Of a stretch of 64,000 nt of DNA, positions 32,972-42,536 are shown piece by piece. Below the pieces are notes generated by a model. That model did no database searches. It was not told the origin of the DNA and saw nothing but the letters and a program-made list of their open reading frames with translations. Position 1 is the first letter of the stretch, and each line of letters begins with the position of its first letter. The stretch lies in NCBI RefSeq assembly GCF_902859825.1, contig NZ_CADIKB010000001.1:124001-188000 (forward strand), given 5' to 3'. Made by a program: the position numbers and the translations under genes. This DNA is from Paraburkholderia phenoliruptrix (GTDB lineage: Bacteria; Pseudomonadota; Gammaproteobacteria; Burkholderiales; Burkholderiaceae).

Positions 32972-33556
32972 ATGGCAATCAGGCTTCGCAAGCTGGTCGT
33001 GCAAGTGGACGAAACGCGCATTGAGATGGGCCAGAACGTCGATCCGCCCGCGCGTCGCGCGGTGGCGATCGCCGTAATCGAAAACCCATATGCGGGCCGC
33101 TACGAAGCGAAGCTCGACGCGCTGATCGACGCCGGCGAGGAACTCGGCGCGTTGCTCGGCAAGCGCTGCGTCGAGGCGCTCGGTATCGAGCCGGGCGAAG
33201 CGCAGAGCTACGGTAAGGCGGCGATTGTCGGCGAAGCAGGGGAACTGGAGCACGCGGCGGCGATCTTGCATCCGAAGCTCGGCGCGCCGCTGCGCGCGGC
33301 GGTCGAGAAGGGCGCCGCGCTCGTGCCGTCCGCGAAAAAGATGGGCACGCTCGGCACGGCGATCGACGTGCCGCTCGGCCACAAGGACGCCGCGTATGTG
33401 CGCAGTCATTTCGATGCGATCGAGGCGCGCGTGTCGGACGCGCCGCGCGCCAATGAGATTGTCGTGGCGGTCGCGGTGACGGCCGCGGGCCGGCCATTGC
33501 CACGCATCGGCGGATTGCAGGCAAACGAGATCAAGGGCGAGGATGGATTGCGCTGA
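32972..33556 (+). CDS. AA_synth (PF06684) family protein, copy 2
   Basis: A 194-aa paralogue of the preceding gene. Shared motifs are IENPYAGRYEA, AQSYGKAAIVGEAGELEHA, VPSAKKMG, the DVPLGHKDAAYVRSHFDAIEARV core, and the ending GEDGLR. The N-terminal segment differs (RLRKLVVQVDETRIEMG against EIRRVLTHVEDIFHEFG). The two copies may form a hetero-oligomer or act on successive intermediates. The ATG at 32972 follows CGGAGAGCG (32960-32968). 120 bp separate it from the transporter genes. Confidence 0.85.
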   Translation: MAIRLRKLVVQVDETRIEMGQNVDPPARRAVAIAVIENPYAGRYEAKLDALIDAGEELGALLGKRCVEALGIEPGEAQSYGKAAIVGEAGELEHAAAILHPKLGAPLRAAVEKGAALVPSAKKMGTLGTAIDVPLGHKDAAYVRSHFDAIEARVSDAPRANEIVVAVAVTAAGRPLPRIGGLQANEIKGEDGLR

Positions 33557-33676
33557 GAGGCGCATGCATTTGTTTGACGAGTCCCCATCAGGGATTTGTT
33601 TCAGGTAGTGTGCTGCCGTTGATGCGTGCGAGCACGGTGCCGCACGCGCTGCAACGTCTGCAGGCCGAGGGTCTCG

Positions 33677-35623
33677 ATGCTTTCGAATTTGCTGGTACAA
33701 CTGGTCAACGGACTCGCCGACGCGTCGACGCTCTTTCTCGTCGCCGCGGGTTTGTCGCTGATCTTCGGCGTGACGCGCATCGTCAATTTCGCGCACGGCT
33801 CGTTCTACATGTTCGGCATCTATATTGCGTACAGCATCGCGAGCCGCTTTGGGCATACAGCCGGGGGCTTCTGGCTTTCCGTGCTGGCGGCCGCGCTCAT
33901 TGTCGCGGTGCTCGGCGCACTGGTCGAAGTCGTTGTTCTGCGGCGCATTTATCAGGCGCCTGAGCTTTTCCATTTGCTTGCCACGTTTGCGCTCGTGTTG
34001 ATCTTTCGCGATGCCGCGCTCTGGCTGTGGGGCCCGGAAGATCTGTTCGGGCCGCGCGCGCCGCATCTGGCGGGCGCCGTCGATTTCCTCGGCCATCCGC
34101 TGCCGACCTACGACATCGCATTGATCGTGATCGGCCCGGTGGTGTTGCTGCTGCTCTGGTATGCGTTGACGCGCACGCGCTGGGGCACGCTCGTGCGCGC
34201 CGCGACGCAGGACCGCGAGATGCTCGGCGCGCTCGGCATCAACCAGGCGTGGCTGTTCACCGGCGTGTTTTTCGTCGGCGCATTTCTCGCGGGTCTCGGC
34301 GGCGCACTGCAGGGCCCGCGTATGTCCGCCAATCTCTCGCTCGATCTGGAGACGATCGGCAATGCGTTCGTGGTCGTCGTGGTCGGGGGCATGGGCTCGA
34401 TTCCGGGTGCGTTCGTCGCCGCGCTGATCATCGCTGAGATCAAGGCGCTGTGCATCGGCATTGGACATGTGAGCATTTTCGGTGTCGGCCTCTCGCTCAG
34501 CCGCTTTACGCTGGTTGCCGAATTCGTCGTGATGGCGGTGGTGCTCGTCGTGCGGCCGTGGGGTCTGCTCGGCCGCGCGAGCGCCGCGGTGCGCGGCATG
34601 GCGGCGCCCGACACGCCCTTGCGTCCCGCCGGCAAGCGCTTGAAATGGCTGGCCGCGATTGCGCTGCTGGTTCTGCTGCTTGCACCGCTGACGGCCAATG
34701 CATTCCCGTACATGCCGGTGCTGCTGGTGGAAATCCTGATCGCCGTGCTGTTCGCGACGAGCCTGCATTTCATCATGGGCCCGGGCGGCATGCACTCGTT
34801 TGGCCACGCGGCGTACTTCGGGCTCGGCGCCTATGGAGCCGCGCTCTTTCTCAAAGTGCTGAATCTGCCGATGGAAGCGGCACTGCTGCTGGCCCCGCTT
34901 CTCGCAGTCGGCGGCGCGCTGGTGTTCGGCTGGTTCTGCGTGCGTCTGTCCGGCGTCTATCTCGCGATGCTGACGCTCGCGTTCGCGCAGATCGTCTGGT
35001 CGGTCGTTTTCCAATGGGACGATGTGACGGGCGGCAGCAACGGCATTCTCGGTTTGTGGCCGGCGGACTGGCTGTCGTCGCCAGTGGCGTTTTACTACCT
35101 GACGCTCGCGTGCGCCGTTCTCGGCGTGTGGCTCTTGCGGCGCATGCTGTTTTCGCCGCTGGGTTACGCGATGCGCGCGTCGCGCGATTCGGTGCTGCGC
35201 GCGGAGGCGATCGGTATCGACGTGAAGCGCGTGCAGTGGGCGTCGTTCGTGATTGCGTCGCTGTTCTGCGGGCTCGCCGGCTCGTTGTATGCGTTCTCCA
35301 AGGGCACGATCTCGCCGGAAGTGATCAGCGTGAGCCGTTCCGTCGACGGCCTCGTGATGGTGCTGCTCGGCGGCTTGCAGACGCTGACCGGGCCGATTGT
35401 CGGCGCCGCCGTTTTCACGTGGCTGCAGGACACGGTCGCGCGGCAGACCGATTATTGGCAGGCGCTGCTCGGCCTCGCGATTCTGTTGCTGGTGATCGCG
35501 TTTCCGCAAGGCATTGTCGGGTTTATCCGCGACCGTTTCGGCGACGACACCCGCGAAAAAGACAACCCGGAGAACACCGCAACACCGGCTTCGCAACGCA
35601 CGGCGATCAAGGAGGGGCTATGA
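33677..35623 (+). CDS. Branched-chain-amino-acid-type ABC transporter permease, LivH-LivM fusion
   Basis: A 648-aa membrane protein in which the two permease subunits are one polypeptide. The LivH-like half (about 1-295) begins LLVQLVNGLADASTLFLVAAGLSLIFGVTRIVNFAHG. The LivM-like half (about 340-630) has GPGGMHSFGHAAYFGLGAYGAALF and VRLSGVYLAMLTLAFAQIVW. Such systems import amino acids and also aromatic acids, urea or amides. The start at 33677 is preceded by GAGGG; the 17-codon upstream extension is Arg-rich and not family-like. Its stop overlaps the ATPase gene by 4 bp. The likely cargo is the substrate of the surrounding pathway. Confidence 0.9.
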   Translation: MLSNLLVQLVNGLADASTLFLVAAGLSLIFGVTRIVNFAHGSFYMFGIYIAYSIASRFGHTAGGFWLSVLAAALIVAVLGALVEVVVLRRIYQAPELFHLLATFALVLIFRDAALWLWGPEDLFGPRAPHLAGAVDFLGHPLPTYDIALIVIGPVVLLLLWYALTRTRWGTLVRAATQDREMLGALGINQAWLFTGVFFVGAFLAGLGGALQGPRMSANLSLDLETIGNAFVVVVVGGMGSIPGAFVAALIIAEIKALCIGIGHVSIFGVGLSLSRFTLVAEFVVMAVVLVVRPWGLLGRASAAVRGMAAPDTPLRPAGKRLKWLAAIALLVLLLAPLTANAFPYMPVLLVEILIAVLFATSLHFIMGPGGMHSFGHAAYFGLGAYGAALFLKVLNLPMEAALLLAPLLAVGGALVFGWFCVRLSGVYLAMLTLAFAQIVWSVVFQWDDVTGGSNGILGLWPADWLSSPVAFYYLTLACAVLGVWLLRRMLFSPLGYAMRASRDSVLRAEAIGIDVKRVQWASFVIASLFCGLAGSLYAFSKGTISPEVISVSRSVDGLVMVLLGGLQTLTGPIVGAAVFTWLQDTVARQTDYWQALLGLAILLLVIAFPQGIVGFIRDRFGDDTREKDNPENTATPASQRTAIKEGL

Positions 35624-36429
35624 GCTTGCTGCAAGTGTCCGGCCTCTCCAAATCGTTCGGGGGCCTGAAGGCTGTCGACGACGTCTCGTTCACGCTCGAA
35701 GCCGGCCAGCTTCTCGCGCTGCTCGGCCCGAACGGCGCGGGCAAATCGACCTGCTTCAACATGGTCAACGGACAGTTGCCGCCTTCGTCGGGCTCGATCC
35801 GCTTCGACGGACACGAGCTCGTCGGCAAGCGTCCGCGCGAGATCTGGCGGCTCGGCGTGGGCCGCACTTTTCAGATTGCCGCCACCTTCAATTCGATGAC
35901 GGTGCTCGAAAACGTGCAGATGGCTCTTGTGTCTCGCGAGCGGAAAACCTTCGGCCTATGGAAGCCCGCAGGTTCGCGCTACGCCGATGAAGCGTTCGCA
36001 CTGCTTGAACAGGTCGGCATGGCCGCCGACGCAAACCGTTCATGCGGCGTGCTCGCGTATGGCGACGTCAAGCGCGTCGAACTTGCCATTGCGCTCGCCA
36101 ACCGACCCAAGCTGCTTTTAATGGACGAACCCACTGCCGGCATGGCGCCGAAGGAGCGCAACGAATTGATGGCGCTGACGAGACGGCTCGTCACCGAGCA
36201 GCAAATCGGCGTGCTATTCACGGAGCACAGCATGGATGTGGTGTTCGCCTACGCCGACCGCATGATCGTGCTCGCGCGCGGCAAGCTGATTGCGGAGGGC
36301 GACGGCGACGCGATCCGCAACGATCCGCGCGTGCAGCAAGTGTATTTCGGCACCGGCAAGACGTTTCAGCCGCACGCGGCGCTGCACGGCACGGCCGGCG
36401 GCCAGACTGGCGAAGGAGTCCTGCAATGA
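35620..36429 (+). CDS. ABC transporter ATP-binding protein (LivG-like)
   Basis: A 269-aa ATPase. Walker A is LLGPNGAGKST (about 35-45), the signature-like region is GVLAYGDVKRVELAIAL (an unusual variant of LSGGQ), Walker B is LLLMDEPTAGMAP, and the switch histidine lies in LFTEHSMDVV. LivG proteins typically have AYGxQRRLEIA at the signature, so AYGDVKRVELA is a normal family variant. It is coupled to both the permease gene and the next ATPase gene by ATGA overlaps. GGAGGGG (35611-35617) is its ribosome site. Confidence 0.92.
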   Translation: MSLLQVSGLSKSFGGLKAVDDVSFTLEAGQLLALLGPNGAGKSTCFNMVNGQLPPSSGSIRFDGHELVGKRPREIWRLGVGRTFQIAATFNSMTVLENVQMALVSRERKTFGLWKPAGSRYADEAFALLEQVGMAADANRSCGVLAYGDVKRVELAIALANRPKLLLMDEPTAGMAPKERNELMALTRRLVTEQQIGVLFTEHSMDVVFAYADRMIVLARGKLIAEGDGDAIRNDPRVQQVYFGTGKTFQPHAALHGTAGGQTGEGVLQ

Positions 36430-37139
36430 GCGAGCCGATGCTGAAAGTCGCGGGCCTCAACGCGTTTTACGGCCGCGCGCATATTCTGTTCGACGTCGGT
36501 CTCGAAGTGGGGCGCGGCGAAGTCGTCGCATTGATGGGCCGCAATGGCGCCGGCAAATCGACCACGATGAAGGCGGTCATGGGCCTGCTGCCGCGCCGCC
36601 GCGGCGAGGTGACGTTTCGCGGACAGAACATCGCCGCGCTGCCGCCGTACAAGATTGCGCGCATGGGCATGGGCTTCGTTCCCGAAGACCGGCGCGTGTT
36701 CGCGGACCTGACGGTGATGGAAAACCTCGACACGGGCCGACAGCCGCCGCGCGAAGGCGCACCGCAATGGACGCCGGAGAAATTGTTCAGGCTGTTCCCG
36801 AATCTCGGCGAAATGCCGAAGCGCCCCGGCGGCCAGATGAGCGGCGGCGAGCAGCAGATGCTGACCGTGTCGCGCACGCTGATGGGCAACCCCTACTTGG
36901 TGCTGCTGGACGAACCGTCGGAAGGTGTCGCGCCGGTGATCGTCGAACAGATGGCCAATATGATTCTCGAGTTGAAGCGCGAGGGTCTGTCTATTCTGTT
37001 GTCCGAACAGAATTTGCATTTCGCCGAGCTGGTAAGCGACCGCGCGTATGTCCTCGAAAAAGGGCAGATCCGCTTTAGCGGCACCATCGGCGAGCTGGCG
37101 AAGAACGAAACAGTGAGGCGCGCTTATTTGAGCGTGTGA
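36426..37139 (+). CDS. ABC transporter ATP-binding protein (LivF-like)
   Basis: A 237-aa ATPase. Walker A is LMGRNGAGKSTTMK, the signature is MSGGEQQMLTVSRTL, and Walker B is LVLLDEPSEGVAPV. These are typical LivF features, including GFVPEDRRVFADLTVMENL. It overlaps the LivG-like gene by 4 bp and completes the importer with the fused permease and the binding protein at 42665. The enamidase-like gene follows after 30 bp. Confidence 0.92.
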   Translation: MSEPMLKVAGLNAFYGRAHILFDVGLEVGRGEVVALMGRNGAGKSTTMKAVMGLLPRRRGEVTFRGQNIAALPPYKIARMGMGFVPEDRRVFADLTVMENLDTGRQPPREGAPQWTPEKLFRLFPNLGEMPKRPGGQMSGGEQQMLTVSRTLMGNPYLVLLDEPSEGVAPVIVEQMANMILELKREGLSILLSEQNLHFAELVSDRAYVLEKGQIRFSGTIGELAKNETVRRAYLSV

Positions 37140-37169
37140 TCGAACCGTCGTTGCGAAAAGGAGAGGCAG

Positions 37170-38369
37170 ATGGCAGCAGAGACGTTGACAGGCTTGTCGG
37201 GCAAGGTCGCGGTAACGAACATCGGCCTGCTGTTATCTGGCGACATCGACCAGCCGATTCTCGACGCCAATACGCTCGTGATCGACGACGGCGTGATCGT
37301 CGCCGTCGGCAACGAAAAGGACTGCGACCTGGAAGGCGCTCGGACCACGGTCGATTGCAAAGGCACCACGGTGGCGCCGGGCCTCATCGACTCGCACGTG
37401 CATCCGGTATTCGGCGACTGGACGCCGCGTCAGAATCAGCTCGGCTGGATCGAATCGAATCTGAATGGCGGCGTGACGACGATGATCTCGGCCGGCGAAG
37501 TGCATTTACCTGGCCGTCCGAAAGATGTGCTCGGTGTGAAGGCGCTGGCGATCACCGCGCAGCGTTCGTTCGAGGGCATGCGCGGCGCGGGCGTGGGTGG
37601 TGGCGTCAAGGTCATGGCGGGCGCGCCGGTCATCGAAAAAGGCATGGTGGAGGAGGACTTCAAGGAGCTGTCGGAAGCGGGTGTGAAGCTGCTCGGCGAA
37701 GTGGGCCTCGGCAGCGTGAAAGCGGGCGAGGAAGCCGCGCAGATGGTCGCGTGGGCGCGCAAATACGGCATTCAGAGCACGATTCACACGGGCGGTCCGT
37801 CGATTCCGGGCTCGGGGCTGATCGACCGCGACGTGGTACTCGCCGCCGACGCGGACGTGATCGGCCATATCAACGGCGGCCACACGTCGCTCTCTTACCG
37901 CCACGTTTGCGACTTGTGCGAGCAGTCGAGCCGTGCGCTTGAAATCGTCCATAACGGCAACGAACGCATTGCGTTGCTGACGGCGCGTCATGCGATCGAA
38001 CTCAAATGCCCGCACCGCATCATTCTCGGCACCGACAGCCCCGCGGGTTCCGGCGTGCAGCCGCTCGGCATTCTGCGCATGATCGCGCTCATTTCCAGTC
38101 TCGCCGACGTGCCCGCGGAAATCGCCTTCTGCTTTGCGACCGGCAACACCGCGCGGCAACGCAACCTTTGCCAGGGGCTGATCGAAGTGGGCCGTCCCGC
38201 CGATCTGGTGTTCATGGACCGCGCGCAGCATACGGCGGCGGACACGCTGCTCGAAAGCGTGCAACTGGGCGATATTCCCGGCGTCGGCATGGTGATGATC
38301 GACGGCTTGATCCGTTGCCGGCGCAGCCGCAACACGCCGCCCGCGACCGAAGTGCCGGTGGTGCTATGA
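37170..38369 (+). CDS. Enamidase-like amidohydrolase
   Basis: A 399-aa metal-dependent hydrolase with the amidohydrolase barrel. Metal-ligand candidates are H76 and H78 (DSHVHPV), E177 (GEVGLGS), H206 (IHTGG), H233 (GHINGG) and D289 (GTDSPAG). GGVTTMISAGEVHLPGRPKD and SRNTPPA match the enamidase of reductive nicotinate degradation, which opens 1,4,5,6-tetrahydro-6-oxonicotinate to 2-formylglutarate. That is the reaction expected right after an Hnr step, and the hnr-like gene is in the same cluster. AAGGAGAGG (37158-37166) precedes the ATG. Other imidazolonepropionase-like activities cannot be excluded. Confidence 0.82.
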   Translation: MAAETLTGLSGKVAVTNIGLLLSGDIDQPILDANTLVIDDGVIVAVGNEKDCDLEGARTTVDCKGTTVAPGLIDSHVHPVFGDWTPRQNQLGWIESNLNGGVTTMISAGEVHLPGRPKDVLGVKALAITAQRSFEGMRGAGVGGGVKVMAGAPVIEKGMVEEDFKELSEAGVKLLGEVGLGSVKAGEEAAQMVAWARKYGIQSTIHTGGPSIPGSGLIDRDVVLAADADVIGHINGGHTSLSYRHVCDLCEQSSRALEIVHNGNERIALLTARHAIELKCPHRIILGTDSPAGSGVQPLGILRMIALISSLADVPAEIAFCFATGNTARQRNLCQGLIEVGRPADLVFMDRAQHTAADTLLESVQLGDIPGVGMVMIDGLIRCRRSRNTPPATEVPVVL

Positions 38370-38400
38370 AGGCGCCTCGCACGGTACGGCCGGCACGCTC

Positions 38401-38919
38401 ATGAAAAGCCCGGCGCCGCTCGCGCTGAAGGTCAACGGCGCGACGCATGTTGTCAGCGCCTGCCAGGACACGCCCTTGCTTTACCTGCTGCGCAACGACC
38501 TCGCGCTCAACGGCCCGAAATTCGGCTGCGGGCTCGGGGAGTGCGGCGCCTGCACCGTGCTGCTCGACGGCGTGCCGACCCGCGCGTGCGTGACGACCGC
38601 GAGGGTGGCGCTCGGCCATGAGATCACCACGCTCGAAGGATTGGGCACGCGGGCCGCGCTGCATCCGGTGCAACAGGCGTTTATCGACGAACAGGCCGCG
38701 CAGTGCGGCTATTGCCTGAGCGGCATGATCATGACGACCAAGGCGCTGCTCGAGCGCGATCCGCATCCGAGCATCGAGACGATTCAACGCGAGTTGTCGC
38801 GCAACCTCTGCCGTTGCGGCACGCATGTGGAGATCGTGCGTGCGGTGCAGCGCGCCGCTGAGTTGCTTGCGCAGCAAAAGCCCGGTCAGGACCCCGCGCA
38901 CCAAGGAGCGCGCGCATGA
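38401..38919 (+). CDS. (2Fe-2S)-binding subunit of a molybdenum hydroxylase (NicA-like)
   Basis: A 172-aa xanthine-oxidase-family electron-transfer subunit. The plant-type cluster cysteines are C43, C48, C51 and C63 (FGCGLGECGACTVLLDG...RAC), and the second cluster lies in QCGYCLSGM and NLCRCGTH. It passes electrons from the molybdenum site to the cytochrome c domains of its partner. The gene overlaps the next by 4 bp (ATGA). Nicotinate hydroxylase NicA and isoquinoline-type subunits share this layout; nicotinate is favoured by the neighbours. Confidence 0.9.
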   Translation: MKSPAPLALKVNGATHVVSACQDTPLLYLLRNDLALNGPKFGCGLGECGACTVLLDGVPTRACVTTARVALGHEITTLEGLGTRAALHPVQQAFIDEQAAQCGYCLSGMIMTTKALLERDPHPSIETIQRELSRNLCRCGTHVEIVRAVQRAAELLAQQKPGQDPAHQGARA

Positions 38920-41900
38920 CAGGACCGGACTTCAGCGTAGACCGGCGCGCGGTGCCGCCATCGCGTAAGCAGCTCTATGACGCGCAGAGCGTCTTGATCG
39001 TCACGCGCCCGCCGCAGGCGCCCGTCAAACCGGCGGCCGGCCAACCCGGCTCGCGGTCGTCGTTCGTGCCCACCGAGGCGGACATGTTCCTCGCGGTGCG
39101 CGACGACGGCAGCGTGGTCGCGTTCAACGGTCACGTCGATCTCGGCACCGGCATCGGCACCGCGCTTGCGCAGATCGTCGCCGAAGAACTCGACGTGCCT
39201 TTGACGCGCGTCTCGATCGTGCTCGGTCATACCAACGAGACGCCGAATCAGGGGCCGACCATTGCGAGCGCCACGCTGCAGATTACAGCGGTGCCGTTGC
39301 GGCATGCCGCGGCGCAGGCGCGGCAATGGCTCGTCGCGCAGGCGGCGACGCGGCTTGCCGTCGGCGTGGAGGAACTCGACGTGCGCGACGGCGCCGTGTA
39401 TCAACGCGGCGCCGCCGCTGCCACGAAGCCGATCGGCTACAGCGAGCTGATCGCGGGACAGCGCGTCGAACTGCAGTTGACCACCGACGCGCCGCTCAAA
39501 TCCCCCGACGCCTACAAGGTGGTCGGCAAGCGCGCCGCGCGTGTCGATATTCCCGCGAAGGCAACCGGCGAATTGAGCTTCGTCCACGATGTGCGCGTGC
39601 CTGGCATGCTGCATGGGCGCGTGGTGCGTCCGCCGTATGGGGGCGTCGCGCAAGGCGATTTCGTCGGCAATAGTCTGCTGCGCGTCGACGAAGCGTCGAT
39701 TCGCGATTTGCCGGGCATCGTCAAGGTCGTGGTGATACGCGACTTCGTCGGCGTTGTGGCGGAGCGCGAGGAAATTGCACAACAGGCTGCGAAGCGGCTC
39801 GACGTGCAGTGGAAAAACGCGACGCCATTGCCGCCGCTCGAAACCAGCGAGGAAGTGGAGGCCGCGTTGCGCGCGAATCCGGCGAAGCGGCGCGACCTCG
39901 TGATCGAGGGCGACGTGGACGCGGCGCTTTCGGACGACGCTGCGCGCACGCTGAATCGCACCTACGTGTGGCCGTTTCAGATGCACGCGTCCATCGGGCC
40001 TTCATGCGCGGTAGCCGATTATCGCGAGGGCGAGGGCGCGCTGAAGGTGTGGTCGGGTACGCAGAACCCTCATTCGCTGCGCGCGGATCTCGCGTTGCTG
40101 CTGACCATGGACGAAGCGCAGATCGAGATCGTGCGCATGGATGCGGCCGGCTGCTATGGCCGCAATTGCGCAGACGACGTCGCTGCGGATGCCGCCTTGC
40201 TCTCGCGTGAGACGGGCGCGCCGGTGCGCGTGCAGCTTTCGCGCGAGGACGAGCATGCGTGGGAGCCGAAGGGTGCCGCGCAGCTGATGGACGTGCGCGG
40301 CGCGTTGAGCGCCGAGGGCGAGCTCGCGGCCTACGACTTCTCGACGCGTTATCCGTCGAATGACGCGCCTACGTTGGCGCTCCTGCTCACCGGCACGCTC
40401 TCGCCGCAGCCGCAGGTGTTCGAAATGGGCGACCGCACGGCCGTGCCGCCGTACGACTACCGCGCAATGCGCATCGTCTGCGACGACACGCCGCCTATCG
40501 TGCGCGCGTCGTGGCTGCGCGGCGTGTCCGCGTTGCCGAACACTTTCGCGCACGAGTCGTTCATCGACGAACTCGCGGCCGAGGCAGGCGCCGATCCGCT
40601 CGACTTTCGTCTGAAGCATGTGCGCGACCCGCGCGCGGCCGACCTGCTGAAGGCGGTGGCCGGACGCGCGGGCTGGGAGCCGCGCCGGCCCGCAAGCAGC
40701 GCGCATCGTGACGATGGCGACATTGCACGCGGCCGAGGCATTGCCTACGCGCGCTACGTGCACAGCAAGTTTCCCGGCTTCGGCGCGGCGTGGTGCGCGT
40801 GGGTCGCCGACGTCGAAGTCAATCGCAGAAGCGGCGAACTCGCGGTGACGCGCGTCGTGGTCGGCCAGGACAACGGCACGACGATCAACCCGGACGGCGT
40901 GCGTCATCAGATTCACGGCAATGTGATCCAGGCGACGAGCCGCGCGCTGAAAGAACGCGTCACCTTCGGCGATAACGCGGTGACGAGCCAGGAGTGGGGC
41001 GCGTATCCGATCCTCACGTTCCGCGAAGTACCGGTGATCGACGTCGTGATGATGCCGCGTCACGGCGAGCCGCCAATGGGCGCCGGCGAGTCGGCGTCGC
41101 TGCCCGGCGCGGCCGCCATTGCGAATGCGTTGTACGACGCGACGGGCGTGCGCTTTCGCAGGCCGCCATTCACGCCCGAAACGATTCGCGCTGCGCTCGC
41201 CGACGCGCAAGCCGAGGAGGCCGCCGCGCGCAGGAAAAAGCGCTGGCGGCTCGGTTTTCTGGGCGCATTCGCGGCCGGGGCGGCGGGCTGGCTCGGAGCG
41301 TTGTCGCTGGCGCCGTCGGCGCTCACGCCCATTGCGCCGCCGCTCGCGAGCGCCTTCGCGCCCGAACTGGTTGCGCGCGGCAAGCTGCTCGCGTCGCTCG
41401 GTAATTGCGCAGTCTGTCACACGGCGCACAACGGCGTGCGCAACGCCGGCGGCAAGCCGCTCGACACGCCGTTCGGCGCTGTATACAGCACCAACATCAC
41501 GCCCGATGCGCAAACCGGCATCGGTGCGTGGTCGCTCGCGGCGTTCGTTCGCGCGATGCGCGAAGGCATCAGCCGGGACGGGCATCGGCTGTATCCTGCG
41601 TTCCCGTACACCTCGTTCAAAAATACCTCCGACGACGACCTCGCGGCGCTCTACGCCTATCTGATGTCGCAAACGCCCGTGCGCTTCCGTCCGCCGGAAA
41701 CGAAGCTGCCGTTTCCGTTCGGCGCGCGTCCGCTGATGGCTGCATGGAACGGTCTGTTCCTCGCCCGCAACACGTTTGCTGCGAGCCCGACGCAAAACGC
41801 GCAGTGGAATCGCGGCGCGTATCTCGTCAACGGTCTCGGGCATTGCAGCGCTTGCCATACGCCGCGCAATGCGTTCGGCGCCGAGCAAACCGGCGCCGCC

Positions 41901-42536
41901 TTCATGGGCGGCGGCAGCGCGGAGGGCTGGGAAGCGCCCGCGCTGTCGTCGCTGTCGAACTCGCCGGTGCCATGGACCGAGGACGAGCTGTTCAGCTACC
42001 TGCGCTTCGGTCACGCGCCGCTGCACGGCGTCGCCGCGGGGCCGATGGCGCCCGTCGTCGCGGATCTGGCGGCGCTGCCGGACAGCGACATTCGCGCGAT
42101 GGCGACGTATCTCGCGTCGCTCAGTCCGGTCGAGCCGAACGTCGATGTGGCTGCGATGGCGCGTCAATACGAAAAAGCGAGCGCGATTGAAGGCACACCG
42201 TCCGGGGTCGGCGCGCGGCTGTTCGACGGCGCGTGTGCCGCGTGTCATCACACAGGCAGTGGGCCGCAATTGTTCGGCGCGCACCCGTCGCTCGCGCTCA
42301 ATACGAACCTGCATAGCGCGACGCCCGACAACCTGATTCGCGTGATTCTCGACGGCATCGGCTCGCCGGCGCGGCCCGAACTCGGTACGATGCCGGCGTA
42401 TCGCGACAGTTTCAACGACGCCCAGATCGCGGAACTCGTATCCTATCTGCGGCGGCAATTCGCGGGCGGCAAGCCCGCGTGGCCAGACGTGGCCGCGAGC
42501 GTCGCCCGGATTCGCGCGGCGCCGCGCGCCGAATAG
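38916..42536 (+). CDS. Molybdopterin hydroxylase large subunit fused to tri-heme cytochrome c (NicB-like)
   Basis: A 1206-aa fusion. Residues about 30-775 are the molybdenum cofactor domain (GHVDLGTGIGTALAQIVAEEL, AGCYGRNCADDVAADAALL, and the active-site glutamate in PPMGAGESASLPGAAAI). A membrane helix (about 787-810, FLGAFAAGAAGWLGAL) follows, then three cytochrome c domains with CAVCH (about 831), CSACH (about 978) and CAACH (about 1107). This matches NicB of nicotinate hydroxylase in size and order. It would hydroxylate an N-heterocycle and send electrons to the respiratory chain. The 2Fe-2S partner overlaps its start. Substrate is inferred from context. Confidence 0.88.
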   Translation: MTGPDFSVDRRAVPPSRKQLYDAQSVLIVTRPPQAPVKPAAGQPGSRSSFVPTEADMFLAVRDDGSVVAFNGHVDLGTGIGTALAQIVAEELDVPLTRVSIVLGHTNETPNQGPTIASATLQITAVPLRHAAAQARQWLVAQAATRLAVGVEELDVRDGAVYQRGAAAATKPIGYSELIAGQRVELQLTTDAPLKSPDAYKVVGKRAARVDIPAKATGELSFVHDVRVPGMLHGRVVRPPYGGVAQGDFVGNSLLRVDEASIRDLPGIVKVVVIRDFVGVVAEREEIAQQAAKRLDVQWKNATPLPPLETSEEVEAALRANPAKRRDLVIEGDVDAALSDDAARTLNRTYVWPFQMHASIGPSCAVADYREGEGALKVWSGTQNPHSLRADLALLLTMDEAQIEIVRMDAAGCYGRNCADDVAADAALLSRETGAPVRVQLSREDEHAWEPKGAAQLMDVRGALSAEGELAAYDFSTRYPSNDAPTLALLLTGTLSPQPQVFEMGDRTAVPPYDYRAMRIVCDDTPPIVRASWLRGVSALPNTFAHESFIDELAAEAGADPLDFRLKHVRDPRAADLLKAVAGRAGWEPRRPASSAHRDDGDIARGRGIAYARYVHSKFPGFGAAWCAWVADVEVNRRSGELAVTRVVVGQDNGTTINPDGVRHQIHGNVIQATSRALKERVTFGDNAVTSQEWGAYPILTFREVPVIDVVMMPRHGEPPMGAGESASLPGAAAIANALYDATGVRFRRPPFTPETIRAALADAQAEEAAARRKKRWRLGFLGAFAAGAAGWLGALSLAPSALTPIAPPLASAFAPELVARGKLLASLGNCAVCHTAHNGVRNAGGKPLDTPFGAVYSTNITPDAQTGIGAWSLAAFVRAMREGISRDGHRLYPAFPYTSFKNTSDDDLAALYAYLMSQTPVRFRPPETKLPFPFGARPLMAAWNGLFLARNTFAASPTQNAQWNRGAYLVNGLGHCSACHTPRNAFGAEQTGAAFMGGGSAEGWEAPALSSLSNSPVPWTEDELFSYLRFGHAPLHGVAAGPMAPVVADLAALPDSDIRAMATYLASLSPVEPNVDVAAMARQYEKASAIEGTPSGVGARLFDGACAACHHTGSGPQLFGAHPSLALNTNLHSATPDNLIRVILDGIGSPARPELGTMPAYRDSFNDAQIAELVSYLRRQFAGGKPAWPDVAASVARIRAAPRAE

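Noticed and set aside
32903..35596. Very long open frame (about 897 codons) on the minus strand opposite the permease and AA_synth genes
   Set aside because: It is antisense to clear LivHM and AA_synth genes. Its Arg/His/Gln/Glu-rich composition is the usual result of reading a GC-rich gene on the opposite strand.
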